Both the position numbers and the translations under genes were made by a program. The notes beneath the pieces were generated by a model. It made no database searches. It saw nothing but the letters and a program-made list of their open reading frames with translations, and had not been told where the DNA came from. This document shows positions 45,778 through 55,545 of a DNA stretch of 64,000 nucleotides, piece by piece (the stretch's first letter is position 1; each line of letters opens with the position of its first letter). Origin of the DNA: Halomonas litopenaei (GTDB lineage Bacteria > Pseudomonadota > Gammaproteobacteria > Pseudomonadales > Halomonadaceae); contig NZ_PXNS01000001.1 in assembly GCF_003045775.1 (NCBI RefSeq), positions 682,001 to 746,000 on the forward strand. The letters are read 5' to 3'.

Positions 45778-46890
45778 TCAAGCAGAGGTGATCAGCTCGG
45801 CGCGCCGCTGGCGCTGGCGGGCGAGAGCCCAGCGTACGTGCTCGCGCACCAGCTCGGAGGGATAGGCCAGGCGGGTGAGCAGGGCGCGTTCGATGGCGGC
45901 GCTCCAGGGGGCGTTACCGAGCCCCACCGCCAGGTTGCGCAGCCAGCGTTCGTAGCCGATACGACGAATCGGGCTGCCGGCGGTGCGCTCGAGAAACTCC
46001 TCCTCGCTCCAGGTGAACAGGGTCAGCAGCTCTACCCGGTCGAGATCGTGGCGCGGCGCGAAGTCAGGTTCGCTGCTTGCCCGGGTGAAGCGGGTGAAGG
46101 GGCACACCAACTGGCAATCGTCACAGCCGAACACTCGATTGCCCATGGCCTCGCGATAGCGCTCGGGAATGGCGCCGAACAGCTCGATGGTCAGGTAGGA
46201 AATGCAGGCGCGGGCGTCGACCACCTTGTCCTCGACGATGGCGCCAGTGGGGCAGGCGGTGCGGCAGGCGCTGCAGCTGCCACAGTGTTCCTGCTCGAAT
46301 GGCTCGTCCACCGGCAGCGGCAGGTCGGTGTAAAGCTCACCGAGAAAGAACATCGAGCCGGCTCTGGGATTGAGCAGCATGGCGTTCTTGCCGAACCAGC
46401 CGATTCCGGCCTTGCGCGCCAGGCCGCGCTCCATCACCGGGGCCGAGTCGACGAAGGCGCGGTAGCCGAAGTCCCCGACTTCCGCCTCGATGGTCTTTGC
46501 CAGGCGCTGTAGCCGCTTGCGCATCAGCTTGTGGTAGTCACGCCCGGTGGCATAGCGTGACACATAGGCGCGGCTGGGCTGTCCCAGCACCTTGGTGGTC
46601 TCCACCTCCGGCGGCAGATAATCCAGGCGCACACTGATGACCCTGATGGTGCCGGGTTCGAGCTCGGCCGGACGGGTACGTTTGGTGCCGTGCTTGGCCA
46701 TGAAGCCCATCTCGCCGTGGAAACCTGCCTCTAGCCAGCGCTCGAGATGGGCCTCATCGTCGCTCAAGTCGACGTCGGTGATGCCGACCTGCTGGAAGCC
46801 GAGCTCCCGCCCCCAGGTGCGGATGCGCGCCGCCAGGTCGTTGAAGTCGACGTCGGTGGACGGGGACGATGCAGACATAAATGAGGACAT
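45778..46890 (-). CDS. queG: Epoxyqueuosine reductase
   Basis: 370 residues. Cobalamin- and Fe-S-dependent final step of queuosine synthesis in tRNA. Two 4Fe-4S motifs are visible, CGSCSACRTACPTGAIVEDK and FGCDDCQLVCPFTRF, plus MERGLARKAGIGWFGKNAML. I start at 46890 (MSSFMSAS); open frame continues upstream, and ATG 46878 is another option. Divergent from nnr; in E. coli queG likewise adjoins nnr (yjeF). Confidence 0.93.
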   Translation of the reverse strand: MSSFMSASSPSTDVDFNDLAARIRTWGRELGFQQVGITDVDLSDDEAHLERWLEAGFHGEMGFMAKHGTKRTRPAELEPGTIRVISVRLDYLPPEVETTKVLGQPSRAYVSRYATGRDYHKLMRKRLQRLAKTIEAEVGDFGYRAFVDSAPVMERGLARKAGIGWFGKNAMLLNPRAGSMFFLGELYTDLPLPVDEPFEQEHCGSCSACRTACPTGAIVEDKVVDARACISYLTIELFGAIPERYREAMGNRVFGCDDCQLVCPFTRFTRASSEPDFAPRHDLDRVELLTLFTWSEEEFLERTAGSPIRRIGYERWLRNLAVGLGNAPWSAAIERALLTRLAYPSELVREHVRWALARQRQRRAELITSA

Positions 46891-47008
46891 ACCCGGCAAA
46901 TGGCAAGACAGCCCGGCTCTGCGCTTGGCGCGAGAGGAGAAGGGCTTAGACTTCATAGGGAAGGAAGTGACCGCCATGGTAGACCATCACGATCGAAGGG
47001 AGAACCGC

Positions 47009-48559
47009 ATGGACATCTTGGACGGCGGCGCGATTGAGCCAGGACAGACTCCGTTGTACACCGCCGAGCAGGTACGCGAGCTGGACCGACGGGCGATCGC
47101 CGGCGAGAGCGACGGCTTCGCCCTGATGCACCGGGCCTCCGGCGTCGCCTGGCGCTGGCTGAAGGCGCGCTGGCCGGCGACCAAGTCGCTGACAGTGTTC
47201 TGCGGTGGTGGCAACAACGGCGGCGACGGCCATGTACTGGCAGCGCTGGCCGCGACCGAAGGGCGCCAGGTGCAGCGCATTTCCCTGACCCCGCGTGAAC
47301 GCCTGAAGGGTGACGCCTTGCGCGCGGCCGAGATGGCCGACGACGCCGGGGTCGGCTTTATCGAATGGCGAGAAGGATTGCGCGTGGAAGGGGACGTGGT
47401 GGTCGATGCCATGCTCGGTACCGGCTTTGCCGGCGACCTGCGTCCGACCTACGCCGCGGCCATCGCCGCCATCAATGAAAGCCGGTGTCCGGTGCTGGCG
47501 GTGGATATTCCCTCGGGCATCACCGCCGACGGCGGCGCCGAGCCGAGCATGGCGGTCAGGGCGGTGATGACGGTGACCTTTATCGCCGACAAGTTGGGAC
47601 TGCACACCGGGCGTGGCGCCGCCCTGGCCGGCGAGGTGGTGGTGGAATCACTGGGAGTGGACGCCCTGGCCCATGACGATATCACGCCCACCGCCTGGCG
47701 CCTGCAGTCGAGCCTGGTGAACCTGGCGTTGCCTCCGCGTGAGCGCGATATGCACAAGGGCGCCGCCGGATTCGCCGGCATCTTCGGTGGCGCGCCCGGG
47801 TTCGGAGGGGCGGCGCTGCTGGCGGCAGAGGCCTGCGCCAGGGTGGGCGCTGGCCGAGTGCTGCTGGCCACCGCGCCGGAACACGTCGGCGCCAGTCTGG
47901 TGCGCTGCCCCGAGGTCATGGCGCGTGGGGTGACCCATGCCAGCGAACTCGATGAGCTGCTGGATCGCCTGAGTGTGCTCGCCGTGGGGCCAGGGCTTGG
48001 TCAGGGGAGCTGGGGCCAATCGGTGCTGCAGACCGCGCTGAAGCGCTCGATTCCGCTGGTGCTGGACGCCGATGCCCTCAATCTGCTGGTCAGCCGCTTT
48101 GCCGATCAGCGGCGTGACGACTGGATCCTGACCCCCCATCCGGGAGAAGCGGCACGCCTGCTCGAGACCAGCGTGGCCGAGGTCGAGGCGGACCGCCCCG
48201 GTGCCGCGCGCGCCCTGCAGCAACGCTGGGGCGGGGTGATCGTGCTCAAGGGGGCCGGCACCCTGATCGCCGGTCCCGACGGCCTGGCGCTGTGTCCTTT
48301 TGGCAACCCGGGCATGGCCAGCGGCGGCATGGGCGATACCCTGACCGGTGTGCTGGCGGGCCTGATGGCCCAGGGCCAGGCCCCGGGCTGGTCACTGGAA
48401 CGCACCGCGCGGCTGGGCGTGCTGGTACACGCCCTGGCCGGTGACATGGCGGCGAGAGAGGGCGGTGAGCGTGGTCTGTTGGCCAGCGATCTGGCATCCT
48501 GTGCACGAAAATTAGTCAATCCGACGATGGGCGAGGAAGATGCAGCTGCGACTCGATGA
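47009..48559 (+). CDS. nnr: Bifunctional NAD(P)H-hydrate epimerase/dehydratase
   Basis: 516 residues. Repairs hydrated NADH/NADPH. The N-terminal epimerase domain has VFCGGGNNGGDGHVLAALAA; the C-terminal ADP-dependent dehydratase has LTPHPGEAARLLET and the end motif GNPGMASGGMGDTLTGVLAG. ATG 47009 follows AAGGGAGAACCGC. First gene of a long co-directional chain; its end overlaps tsaE by 20 bases. Confidence 0.95.
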   Translation: MDILDGGAIEPGQTPLYTAEQVRELDRRAIAGESDGFALMHRASGVAWRWLKARWPATKSLTVFCGGGNNGGDGHVLAALAATEGRQVQRISLTPRERLKGDALRAAEMADDAGVGFIEWREGLRVEGDVVVDAMLGTGFAGDLRPTYAAAIAAINESRCPVLAVDIPSGITADGGAEPSMAVRAVMTVTFIADKLGLHTGRGAALAGEVVVESLGVDALAHDDITPTAWRLQSSLVNLALPPRERDMHKGAAGFAGIFGGAPGFGGAALLAAEACARVGAGRVLLATAPEHVGASLVRCPEVMARGVTHASELDELLDRLSVLAVGPGLGQGSWGQSVLQTALKRSIPLVLDADALNLLVSRFADQRRDDWILTPHPGEAARLLETSVAEVEADRPGAARALQQRWGGVIVLKGAGTLIAGPDGLALCPFGNPGMASGGMGDTLTGVLAGLMAQGQAPGWSLERTARLGVLVHALAGDMAAREGGERGLLASDLASCARKLVNPTMGEEDAAATR

Positions 48560-49046
48560 TGAAGACCGCCAGGTCGCACTGGGGGAGTGCCTGGGACGGG
48601 CCTTGCAAGGACGAGGACGCGTCCACCTGTCGGGAGAGCTTGGGGCCGGCAAGACCACCCTGGCTCGCGGTGTGTTGCGCGCCTACGGCCATCAAGGTGC
48701 GGTGAAGAGTCCTACCTATACCCTGGTGGAGCCCTACGAGCTTTCGCTGGACGGGGCGCTGGTCACGCTGCACCACTTTGACCTCTACCGCCTGGGCGAT
48801 CCCGAGGAGCTTGAGTTCATCGGTGGGCGCGATCTGCTCGCCGAGGGGCATCTGTGCCTGGTGGAGTGGGCCGAGCGCGGCGAGGGCTGGCTGACGCCGC
48901 CGGATCTCGAGGTGGCGCTACGCCACGCCGAGACAGAAGGGCGCGAGGCGCGCATCAGCGCCGCCACGACCCTGGGTGAAGCACTGCTGACGCGCCTGGA
49001 AGACGAAGTCTCCCGCGATCAACGACTGGCGGGAGGCAAGGCATGA
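48540..49046 (+). CDS. tsaE: tRNA threonylcarbamoyladenosine ATPase TsaE
   Basis: 168 residues. ATPase partner of TsaB/TsaD in t6A37 formation. P-loop GELGAGKTTLARGVLRA, then VKSPTYTLVEPYE and HHFDLYRLGDPEELEF with LVEWAERGEG. It starts inside the nnr end and overlaps the amidase gene by 4 bases, so translation is probably coupled. Confidence 0.95.
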   Translation: MQLRLDDEDRQVALGECLGRALQGRGRVHLSGELGAGKTTLARGVLRAYGHQGAVKSPTYTLVEPYELSLDGALVTLHHFDLYRLGDPEELEFIGGRDLLAEGHLCLVEWAERGEGWLTPPDLEVALRHAETEGREARISAATTLGEALLTRLEDEVSRDQRLAGGKA

Positions 49047-50503
49047 GGCGTCGCCTTCCGGCCCGTATGGGTGCTGGTCTATTGACGTTGGTGGCCACAC
49101 TGGGCCTTACGCTTTCGAGCCTTGCCCAGGCCGCCAGCGTGGACAACATGCGCCTGTGGGCCGCGCCGGATCACTCGCGGCTGGTGTTCGACCTGTCGGC
49201 GCCGGCCACTGCCAACGTGTTCGAGCTCGACAACCCGCGCCGGCTGGTCATCGATCTCAGTGGCACCAGCCTGGCCGCCGATCCTGCCAGCATGGACCTG
49301 TCCAACAGCGCCATCAGCTCTGTTCGCACAGGCGTGCGCGACGGCGGCGATCTACGCGTGGTGCTCGAGCTCAGCCGCGCCATCGAGCCGCGTCACTTCT
49401 CGTTGGCGCCCAACAACCAGTACGGCGATCGTCTGGTGGTGGATCTGGAGTACCCCGGCGAGAGCGCGGTGGAAGACCCCATCGATCCCATCGAGTCGAT
49501 GATCCGTGAGCAGGAGATCGCCGCCGAGCGGGCCAAGACCGTGGCGGTGGCCGAGGGCCGTGACCCGGTGGAGGCAGCACCGGTGATCGACACCGCTCAG
49601 CCCCATCCCAAGCGCGACATCATCATCGCCGTGGATGCAGGGCACGGTGGCGAGGACCCCGGCGCGCTGGGCCCGAGCGGTACCCGCGAGAAGGACGTGG
49701 TGCTGCAGATGGCCGATCGCCTGGCGCGCATGATCAACGACTCCCCCGGCTTCAAGGCGGTGCTGATCCGCGACGGCGACTACTACGTCGGGCTGCGTCA
49801 GCGCACCCTGATCGCCCGCGAGCAGAAGGCCGACTTCTTCGTCTCCATTCACGCCGACGCCTTCAATAGTCCGCGTCCCCACGGCAGCTCGGTGTTCGCG
49901 CTGTCCCAGAGCGGAGCCACCTCGGAGACCGCCAAGTGGCTGGCGGCCAGCGAGAACCGCTCTGATCTGATCGGCGGGGTCGACGGCAACCTGTCGCTGG
50001 ATGACAAGGATCAGGTGCTCAGAGGCGTGCTGCTGGACCTGACCATGACCGCGACCCTCAATGACTCCCTGACCATCGGCGATGAGGTGCTCAGTCGCAT
50101 CGGGCGCATCAACGACCTGCATAAGCCCAGGGTCGAGCAGGCCGGCTTCGTGGTGCTGAAGTCTCCGGACATTCCTTCGCTGCTGGTGGAGACGGGCTTT
50201 ATCTCCAACCCGGAGGAAGAGCGACGACTCAAGGACGGCGGCTACCAGCAGCGGATGATGAGTGCCGTGTTCGGCGGCATCCGCTCGCACTTCGAGCGCA
50301 ACCCGCCACCGGCAAGCCTGCTGGCCTGGCAGCGCGATCAGGGGCGGTCCACCGCTACCAACGAGTATCGCATCCAGCCAGGCGACACCCTGTCCGCCAT
50401 CGCCTCGCGTCACGGCGTGGCGCTCAGCGCGCTCAAGCAGGTCAACGAGCTGTCGGGGGACGTCATTCGCGTCGGCCAGGTGTTGAGGATTCCCAGTTCA
50501 TGA
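49043..50503 (+). CDS. Periplasmic N-acetylmuramoyl-L-alanine amidase (AmiB/AmiC-type) with LysM
   Basis: 486 residues. Splits septal peptidoglycan during cell division. Order: signal peptide (ending LSSLAQA), AMIN domain (residues 35-140), linker, Amidase_3 zinc catalytic domain ([43 protein letters not shown]), and a C-terminal LysM motif ([20 protein letters not shown]). LysM at the C-terminus resembles AmiB. Overlaps tsaE and mutL by 4 bases each. Confidence 0.93.
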   Translation: MRRRLPARMGAGLLTLVATLGLTLSSLAQAASVDNMRLWAAPDHSRLVFDLSAPATANVFELDNPRRLVIDLSGTSLAADPASMDLSNSAISSVRTGVRDGGDLRVVLELSRAIEPRHFSLAPNNQYGDRLVVDLEYPGESAVEDPIDPIESMIREQEIAAERAKTVAVAEGRDPVEAAPVIDTAQPHPKRDIIIAVDAGHGGEDPGALGPSGTREKDVVLQMADRLARMINDSPGFKAVLIRDGDYYVGLRQRTLIAREQKADFFVSIHADAFNSPRPHGSSVFALSQSGATSETAKWLAASENRSDLIGGVDGNLSLDDKDQVLRGVLLDLTMTATLNDSLTIGDEVLSRIGRINDLHKPRVEQAGFVVLKSPDIPSLLVETGFISNPEEERRLKDGGYQQRMMSAVFGGIRSHFERNPPPASLLAWQRDQGRSTATNEYRIQPGDTLSAIASRHGVALSALKQVNELSGDVIRVGQVLRIPSS

Positions 50504-52602
50504 GTGATATCCCGTGTGAGAGCGAGCCTGGCGTCCAGGTGTCACAGCGCCGCTCGATCAAGATTCTCGACCCCCGGCTGGCCAACCAGATCGCCGCCGG
50601 CGAGGTGGTGGAGCGCCCGGCCTCGGTGGTCAAGGAGCTGATCGAGAACGCCATCGACGCCGGCAGCACCCGCATCGAGGTGGACATCGAGTCCGGCGGT
50701 GCCCGGCTGATCCGGATCCGTGACGATGGCTCCGGCATCGGCGAGGAGGACCTGCCGCTGGCGCTGTCACGACACGCCACCAGCAAGATCCTGTCGCTGG
50801 AGGAGCTCGAGGGCGTCGCCAGCCTCGGCTTTCGCGGCGAGGCGCTGGCCTCGATCAGCTCGGTGTCGCGACTGGAACTGACCTCCAACGTCGAGCAGGA
50901 CCCTCAGGGCGGCTGGCGGGTGGTGGCCGAAGGGCGGCGCATGGAGCCCCGCGTCACTCCGGCTCCCCATCCGCGTGGTACCTCGGTGGCGGTGCGTGAT
51001 CTGTTTTTCAACACTCCGGCCCGGCGCAAGTTCCTGCGTACCGAAAAGACCGAGTTCAACCATGTCGAGGAGGCCTTTCGGCGCCAGGCGCTGTCGCGCT
51101 TCGACATCGGCTGGACCCTTCGCCACAACCAGAAGACCATCCACCAGTTGCCGGTGGCACGGGATGACCACGCGGTGGAGCGACGTCTCGCTTCGCTGCT
51201 GGGCAAGAACTTCCTGGACAATGCCCTGACCCTGGACATCGCCACCGGCAGCCTGCGCCTGTGGGGCTGGGTGGGACTACCGACCCACTCCCGCGCCCAG
51301 GCCGACCAGCAGTACTTCTTCGTCAATGGCAGGGTGGTGCGCGACCGGCTGGTGGCCCACGCCATCCGCCAGGCCTACCGCGATGTGCTGTTCAATGGTC
51401 GCCACCCGGTATTCGTGCTCTATCTGGACGTGGACCCCACCGTGGTGGACGTCAATGTCCACCCGACCAAGCACGAGGTGCGCTTTCGCGACGGGCGCAT
51501 GGTCCACGACTTCCTGTTCTCGAGCCTGCACCGGGCGCTGGGCGAGGCCCGCGCAGGGCATCAGGATGGTCAGTCTTCGCAGCAGCAGGCAAGCATCCAG
51601 AGTGATGGCCTCGACGTCGACCCCGAGACCGGCGAGATCCGCGAGCCGGCCCCCCAGGGCGGGAATCCCGGCCAACACCCGTCCCGACAACAGCCTTCCT
51701 GGCAGCAGCAGCCGATGGCGCTGCACCCGCGCCGCGACGAGGGCGAGGGCGGTGTCACCCCGGACCGGGTGCGCGCCTTCATGGACGGTTACCGCAAGCT
51801 GCACCCGGACCACGAAGACAGCCTGCTGACGCCGCAGCCAGGAGGCCCAGGCGCCGGCGGTCTGGCCGCCGGCACGGCCCAGGCCGAGCGCCATAGCCCC
51901 ACGCCAAGAACCTGGCCCGGCGCCGCTGGCGCGGCTAGTGAGTCCCCTGCTGGGGTCGGCGGCGCATCGCTCACCTCGTCGACGCATGAGGTGATGCCGG
52001 AAGACGACGCCACCCAGGCGCCGCCACTGGGCTACGCCATCGCCCAGTTGCACGGCATCTACATTCTGGCCCAGAGCGCCCAGGGGCTGGTGCTGGTGGA
52101 CATGCACGCGGCCCACGAGCGCATCGTCTACGAGCGCATGAAGACCCAGGTCCACGGTGGCGCGTTGGATGCCCAGCCGCTGCTGGTACCGGTGTCGCTG
52201 GCGGTCAGCGCCGCCGAGGTCGAGACCGCCGAGCGCGAGCGCGAAGCGTTCACCCGGCTTGGTGTCGAACTCGATGCCGCCGGTCCAGAGACCCTGCTGG
52301 TGCGCCAGGTGCCGGCGCTGCTGGCCGATGCCGACGTGGAACCGCTGATGCGCGAGATGCTCTCGGACCTGGAGCGCTACGGCCGCTCCGATCGCATCGA
52401 AGCCCACATCAACGAGTTGCTGTCGACCATGGCCTGCCACGGCAGCGTACGCGCCAATCGCCAGTTGACCATTGCCGAGATGAACGCGTTGCTGCGTGAC
52501 ATGGAGCGCACCGAGCGCAGCGGTCAGTGCAACCACGGCCGCCCCACCTGGACCCAGATGAGCCTCAAGGATCTGGACCGGCTGTTTCTGCGAGGGCAAT
52601 GA
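50500..52602 (+). CDS. mutL: DNA mismatch repair protein MutL
   Basis: 700 residues. GHKL ATPase half: [41 protein letters not shown] Gln/Pro-rich linker of about 150 residues is followed by the C-terminal domain with [16 protein letters not shown], which fits DQHA(X)2E(X)4E with Met for Gln, plus ACHGSVRA and CNHGRPT. This points to a MutL with its own nicking activity, as in bacteria without MutH. Overlaps the amidase and miaA genes. Confidence 0.95.
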   Translation: MSDIPCESEPGVQVSQRRSIKILDPRLANQIAAGEVVERPASVVKELIENAIDAGSTRIEVDIESGGARLIRIRDDGSGIGEEDLPLALSRHATSKILSLEELEGVASLGFRGEALASISSVSRLELTSNVEQDPQGGWRVVAEGRRMEPRVTPAPHPRGTSVAVRDLFFNTPARRKFLRTEKTEFNHVEEAFRRQALSRFDIGWTLRHNQKTIHQLPVARDDHAVERRLASLLGKNFLDNALTLDIATGSLRLWGWVGLPTHSRAQADQQYFFVNGRVVRDRLVAHAIRQAYRDVLFNGRHPVFVLYLDVDPTVVDVNVHPTKHEVRFRDGRMVHDFLFSSLHRALGEARAGHQDGQSSQQQASIQSDGLDVDPETGEIREPAPQGGNPGQHPSRQQPSWQQQPMALHPRRDEGEGGVTPDRVRAFMDGYRKLHPDHEDSLLTPQPGGPGAGGLAAGTAQAERHSPTPRTWPGAAGAASESPAGVGGASLTSSTHEVMPEDDATQAPPLGYAIAQLHGIYILAQSAQGLVLVDMHAAHERIVYERMKTQVHGGALDAQPLLVPVSLAVSAAEVETAEREREAFTRLGVELDAAGPETLLVRQVPALLADADVEPLMREMLSDLERYGRSDRIEAHINELLSTMACHGSVRANRQLTIAEMNALLRDMERTERSGQCNHGRPTWTQMSLKDLDRLFLRGQ

Positions 52603-53579
52603 TGGCGCCGACAGACGCTCCGGCTGCGGCCACGCCGCCCGCGCAGGACGACCGACCGCTGGCGCTGCTGCTGATGGGCCCCACGGCGGCGGGCAAGACC
52701 GATCTTGCCATCGAGATCCGCGAGCGCCTGGGGGGCGAGATCATCAGTGTCGATTCGGCGATGATCTATCGCGGCATGGATATCGGCTCGGCCAAGCCCT
52801 CGGCCGAGGAACTCGCTCGGGCGCCCCATCGACTGATCGATATCCGTGATCCGGCCCAGGCCTACTCGGCGGCAGAGTTTCGCGACGATGCCATGGCCGA
52901 GATGCACGATATCGCCGGCAGTGGCCGGCTGCCGCTGCTGGTCGGTGGCACCATGATGTACTACAAGCGCCTGGTCGAGGGGGTCGCCAACCTGCCCTCG
53001 GCGGACAGCGCCGTGCGTGAACGCCTGTCCCGCCTGGCCGAGCAGGACGGCCTCGAGGCGCTGCATCGCCGCCTGGCCGAGGTCGATCCCGAGTCGGCCG
53101 CGCGCATTCACCCCAATGATCCTCAGCGCCTGATGCGGGCGCTGGAAGTGTTCGAGCTGTCCGGGCGGCCGATGAGCGAGCTGTGGAATGAGCAGCGTCG
53201 TGAAACCTTTCCCTTTCGTCTGCTGTCCATAGGGCTCGCTCCCGCCGAGCGCTCCGTGCTGCACGAGAGAATTGCCAGGCGCTTCACCGCCATGCTGGAC
53301 GGCGGATTTCTCGATGAAGTGGCGGCGCTCAAGGCGCGTGGCGATTTGACGCTGTCGCTGCCATCGATGAAGAGCGTGGGCTATCGTCAGGCATGGCAGT
53401 ACCTGGATGGCGAGTTTGATCGTGAGACGTTCATTCATCGTGGCGTGGTGGCGACGCGTCAGTTGGCCAAGCGGCAGCTGACCTGGATGCGTAGCTGGCC
53501 TGCGCTGACCTGGGTGGACCCGTTGGCGGCCGACCCCGCCGAGCGCCTCGTGAAACTCGTGCGCGAAGCGGGGACTTAG
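52599..53579 (+). CDS. miaA: tRNA dimethylallyltransferase
   Basis: 326 residues. Adds isopentenyl to A37 of tRNAs reading UNN codons. The P-loop is [20 protein letters not shown], with [32 protein letters not shown] and [13 protein letters not shown]. Start at the ATGATGGCG overlap with the mutL stop; the second ATG is equally possible. Followed by hfq, as in E. coli. Confidence 0.96.
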   Translation: MMAPTDAPAAATPPAQDDRPLALLLMGPTAAGKTDLAIEIRERLGGEIISVDSAMIYRGMDIGSAKPSAEELARAPHRLIDIRDPAQAYSAAEFRDDAMAEMHDIAGSGRLPLLVGGTMMYYKRLVEGVANLPSADSAVRERLSRLAEQDGLEALHRRLAEVDPESAARIHPNDPQRLMRALEVFELSGRPMSELWNEQRRETFPFRLLSIGLAPAERSVLHERIARRFTAMLDGGFLDEVAALKARGDLTLSLPSMKSVGYRQAWQYLDGEFDRETFIHRGVVATRQLAKRQLTWMRSWPALTWVDPLAADPAERLVKLVREAGT

Positions 53580-53639
53580 CGTAAGATAACGAGTTCGTGC
53601 GACCACTTGCAGGGTCCCGCCGAACAACCGAATACCTGT

Positions 53640-53669
53640 CGCCCGCCGTCTTGAAGACATCGGCGGGCG
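53640..53669 (+). promoter_or_regulatory. Hairpin upstream of hfq
   Basis: CGCCCGCCG and CGGCGGGCG form a 9-bp stem around 12 bases, 42 bases before the hfq ATG. No T run follows. It could be part of the hfq 5' leader or a weak miaA end. Confidence 0.5.
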
Positions 53670-53711
53670 GCACCATAACCTAAAACCCTAAGACACTTCA
53701 GGGAGAGCAAC

Positions 53712-53957
53712 ATGTCCAAAGGGCAGTCCCTTCAAGACCCGTACCTGAACATTCTGCGCAAGGAGCGCATTCCGGTATCGATTTTCCTGGTCAACGGCAT
53801 CAAGCTGCAGGGCCAGATCGAATCCTTTGACCAATTTGTCATCCTGCTGCGCAACACCGTCAGCCAGATGGTCTATAAGCACGCCATCTCCACGGTGGTG
53901 CCGTCACGCAATGTGCGTCTGCCGGCCCAGGATCCCGCTGCGCAGCCGGAGAGCTGA
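53712..53957 (+). CDS. hfq: RNA chaperone Hfq
   Basis: 81 residues. Sm-like hexamer that pairs small RNAs with mRNAs. Sm1 is [18 protein letters not shown] and Sm2 is [12 protein letters not shown]; the opening [20 protein letters not shown] is nearly invariant. The C-terminal tail is short (about 15 residues). AGGGAGAGCAAC precedes the ATG. hflX begins 18 bases after the stop. Confidence 0.98.
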   Translation: MSKGQSLQDPYLNILRKERIPVSIFLVNGIKLQGQIESFDQFVILLRNTVSQMVYKHAISTVVPSRNVRLPAQDPAAQPES

Positions 53958-53975
53958 TATTTCGTGAGGTATTGA

Positions 53976-55292
53976 TTGTTTTTTGAACGTCCCGACGCCG
54001 GTGAAACGGCGGTACTCGTCCATATCGACTTTCAGGACGAGAAGGAGCGCGAAGATCCCGGTGAGTTCCACGAGCTGGTGAGGTCGGCGGGTGCCGAACC
54101 CGCAACCCTCGTGACCGGCTCGCGGCAACGACCCGACCCCAGGAGTTTCGTGGGGTCGGGCAAGCTCGAGGAAATCGGCGAGGCCCTGGCGGTACACAAG
54201 GCCGAGCTGGTGATCTTCAACCACGCGCTCAGTCCTTCCCAGGAACGCAACGTCGAGCAGACGCTGAAGTGTCGTGTGCTCGATCGTACGGGCTTGATTC
54301 TGGATATCTTCGCCCAGCGGGCGCGGACTCACGAGGGCAAGCTGCAGGTGGAGCTGGCCCAGCTCGAGTACATGTCCACGCGCCTGGTGCGAGGCTGGAC
54401 CCACCTGGAACGCCAGAAGGGCGGTATCGGCCTGCGCGGTCCGGGTGAAACCCAGCTCGAGACCGACCGCCGCCTGCTGCGTGCGCGCATCAAGTCGATC
54501 CACAAGCGCCTGGACAAGGTGCGTAGTCAGCGCAGTCAGAATCGTCGCGCCCGCTCGCGTGCCGAGATCCCCAGCGTCTCGCTGGTGGGCTACACCAACG
54601 CCGGCAAGTCAACGCTTTTCAACAGCTTGACGGCGTCTGAGGTCTATGCGGCGGACCAGCTCTTCGCTACTCTCGACCCTACGCTGCGGCGTCTTGAGGT
54701 CGAGGACGTGGGGCCGGTGGTGCTGGCGGACACGGTGGGCTTTATCCGCCACCTGCCGCACAAGCTGGTCGAGGCGTTCCGTGCCACCCTGCAGGAGGCC
54801 GCCGAGGCCAGCCTGCTGGTGCATGTGATCGACTCAGCGGATCCTGATCGTGAGCTCAACGTCACCCAGGTGGAGGCGGTGCTCGACGAGATCGGCGCGC
54901 TGGACGTGCCGACGCTCAAGGTGATGAACAAGATCGACCTGTTCGACAGTTCGCCACGCATCGAGCGCGACGAGCACGGGGTACCGCAGACGGTGTGGCT
55001 GTCGGCGCAGAAGGGGCTGGGGCTGGACCTGCTGACCCAGGCCCTGACCGAGCGGCTGGCGGAAGACATCATCGACTTCTCGCTGACCCTGACGCCGGAG
55101 CAGGGCAAGCTGCGCGCGGCGCTGCATGAGCTGAATGCCGTGCGCGACGAGTCCTTCGACGAGGACGGCCAGACGCAGCTGGATGTGCGTCTGCCGCGTC
55201 GTGACTTCAATCAGTTGATGGCACGCCTTGGCGAGCGTGCCGCCGATTACCTTCCCGTCGCGCTGCAGGAACGCGACGTCTGGGAAGCCTGA
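53976..55292 (+). CDS. hflX: GTPase HflX (TTG start)
   Basis: 438 residues. Ribosome-splitting GTPase of the stress response. The family N-terminus MFFERPDAGETAVLVHIDF requires the TTG at 53976, which has GAGG 6 bases before it; no ATG or GTG is near. The Obg-type G domain has GYTNAGKSTLFNSLT, DTVGFIRHLPHKLVEAF and NKIDL. A hairpin (CCGACCCG/CGGGTCGG at 55294-55314) follows. Confidence 0.94.
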   Translation: MFFERPDAGETAVLVHIDFQDEKEREDPGEFHELVRSAGAEPATLVTGSRQRPDPRSFVGSGKLEEIGEALAVHKAELVIFNHALSPSQERNVEQTLKCRVLDRTGLILDIFAQRARTHEGKLQVELAQLEYMSTRLVRGWTHLERQKGGIGLRGPGETQLETDRRLLRARIKSIHKRLDKVRSQRSQNRRARSRAEIPSVSLVGYTNAGKSTLFNSLTASEVYAADQLFATLDPTLRRLEVEDVGPVVLADTVGFIRHLPHKLVEAFRATLQEAAEASLLVHVIDSADPDRELNVTQVEAVLDEIGALDVPTLKVMNKIDLFDSSPRIERDEHGVPQTVWLSAQKGLGLDLLTQALTERLAEDIIDFSLTLTPEQGKLRAALHELNAVRDESFDEDGQTQLDVRLPRRDFNQLMARLGERAADYLPVALQERDVWEA

Positions 55293-55545
55293 ACCGACCC
55301 GCCTGACGGGTCGGCAAGAGCGTCGCCCGGATGGTGACGCCACAAGGAAAGCACTGAAGAAATGTCGCGAGCGACGACAGGTTGGTCGCCGCCGGAGCGC
55401 AAAGGTCGGAGTTGACACAGGGTTAAATGAGAACCTTGAGCACCGCCGGCGGCCGAGATGCCGAGCGCAGCAATGTATGCAGTGTTTTCCAAGGATCGCA
55501 ATCGATGCGCCTCGTCTAGGCGGGGGCACAGAGTGGAGACGACGT

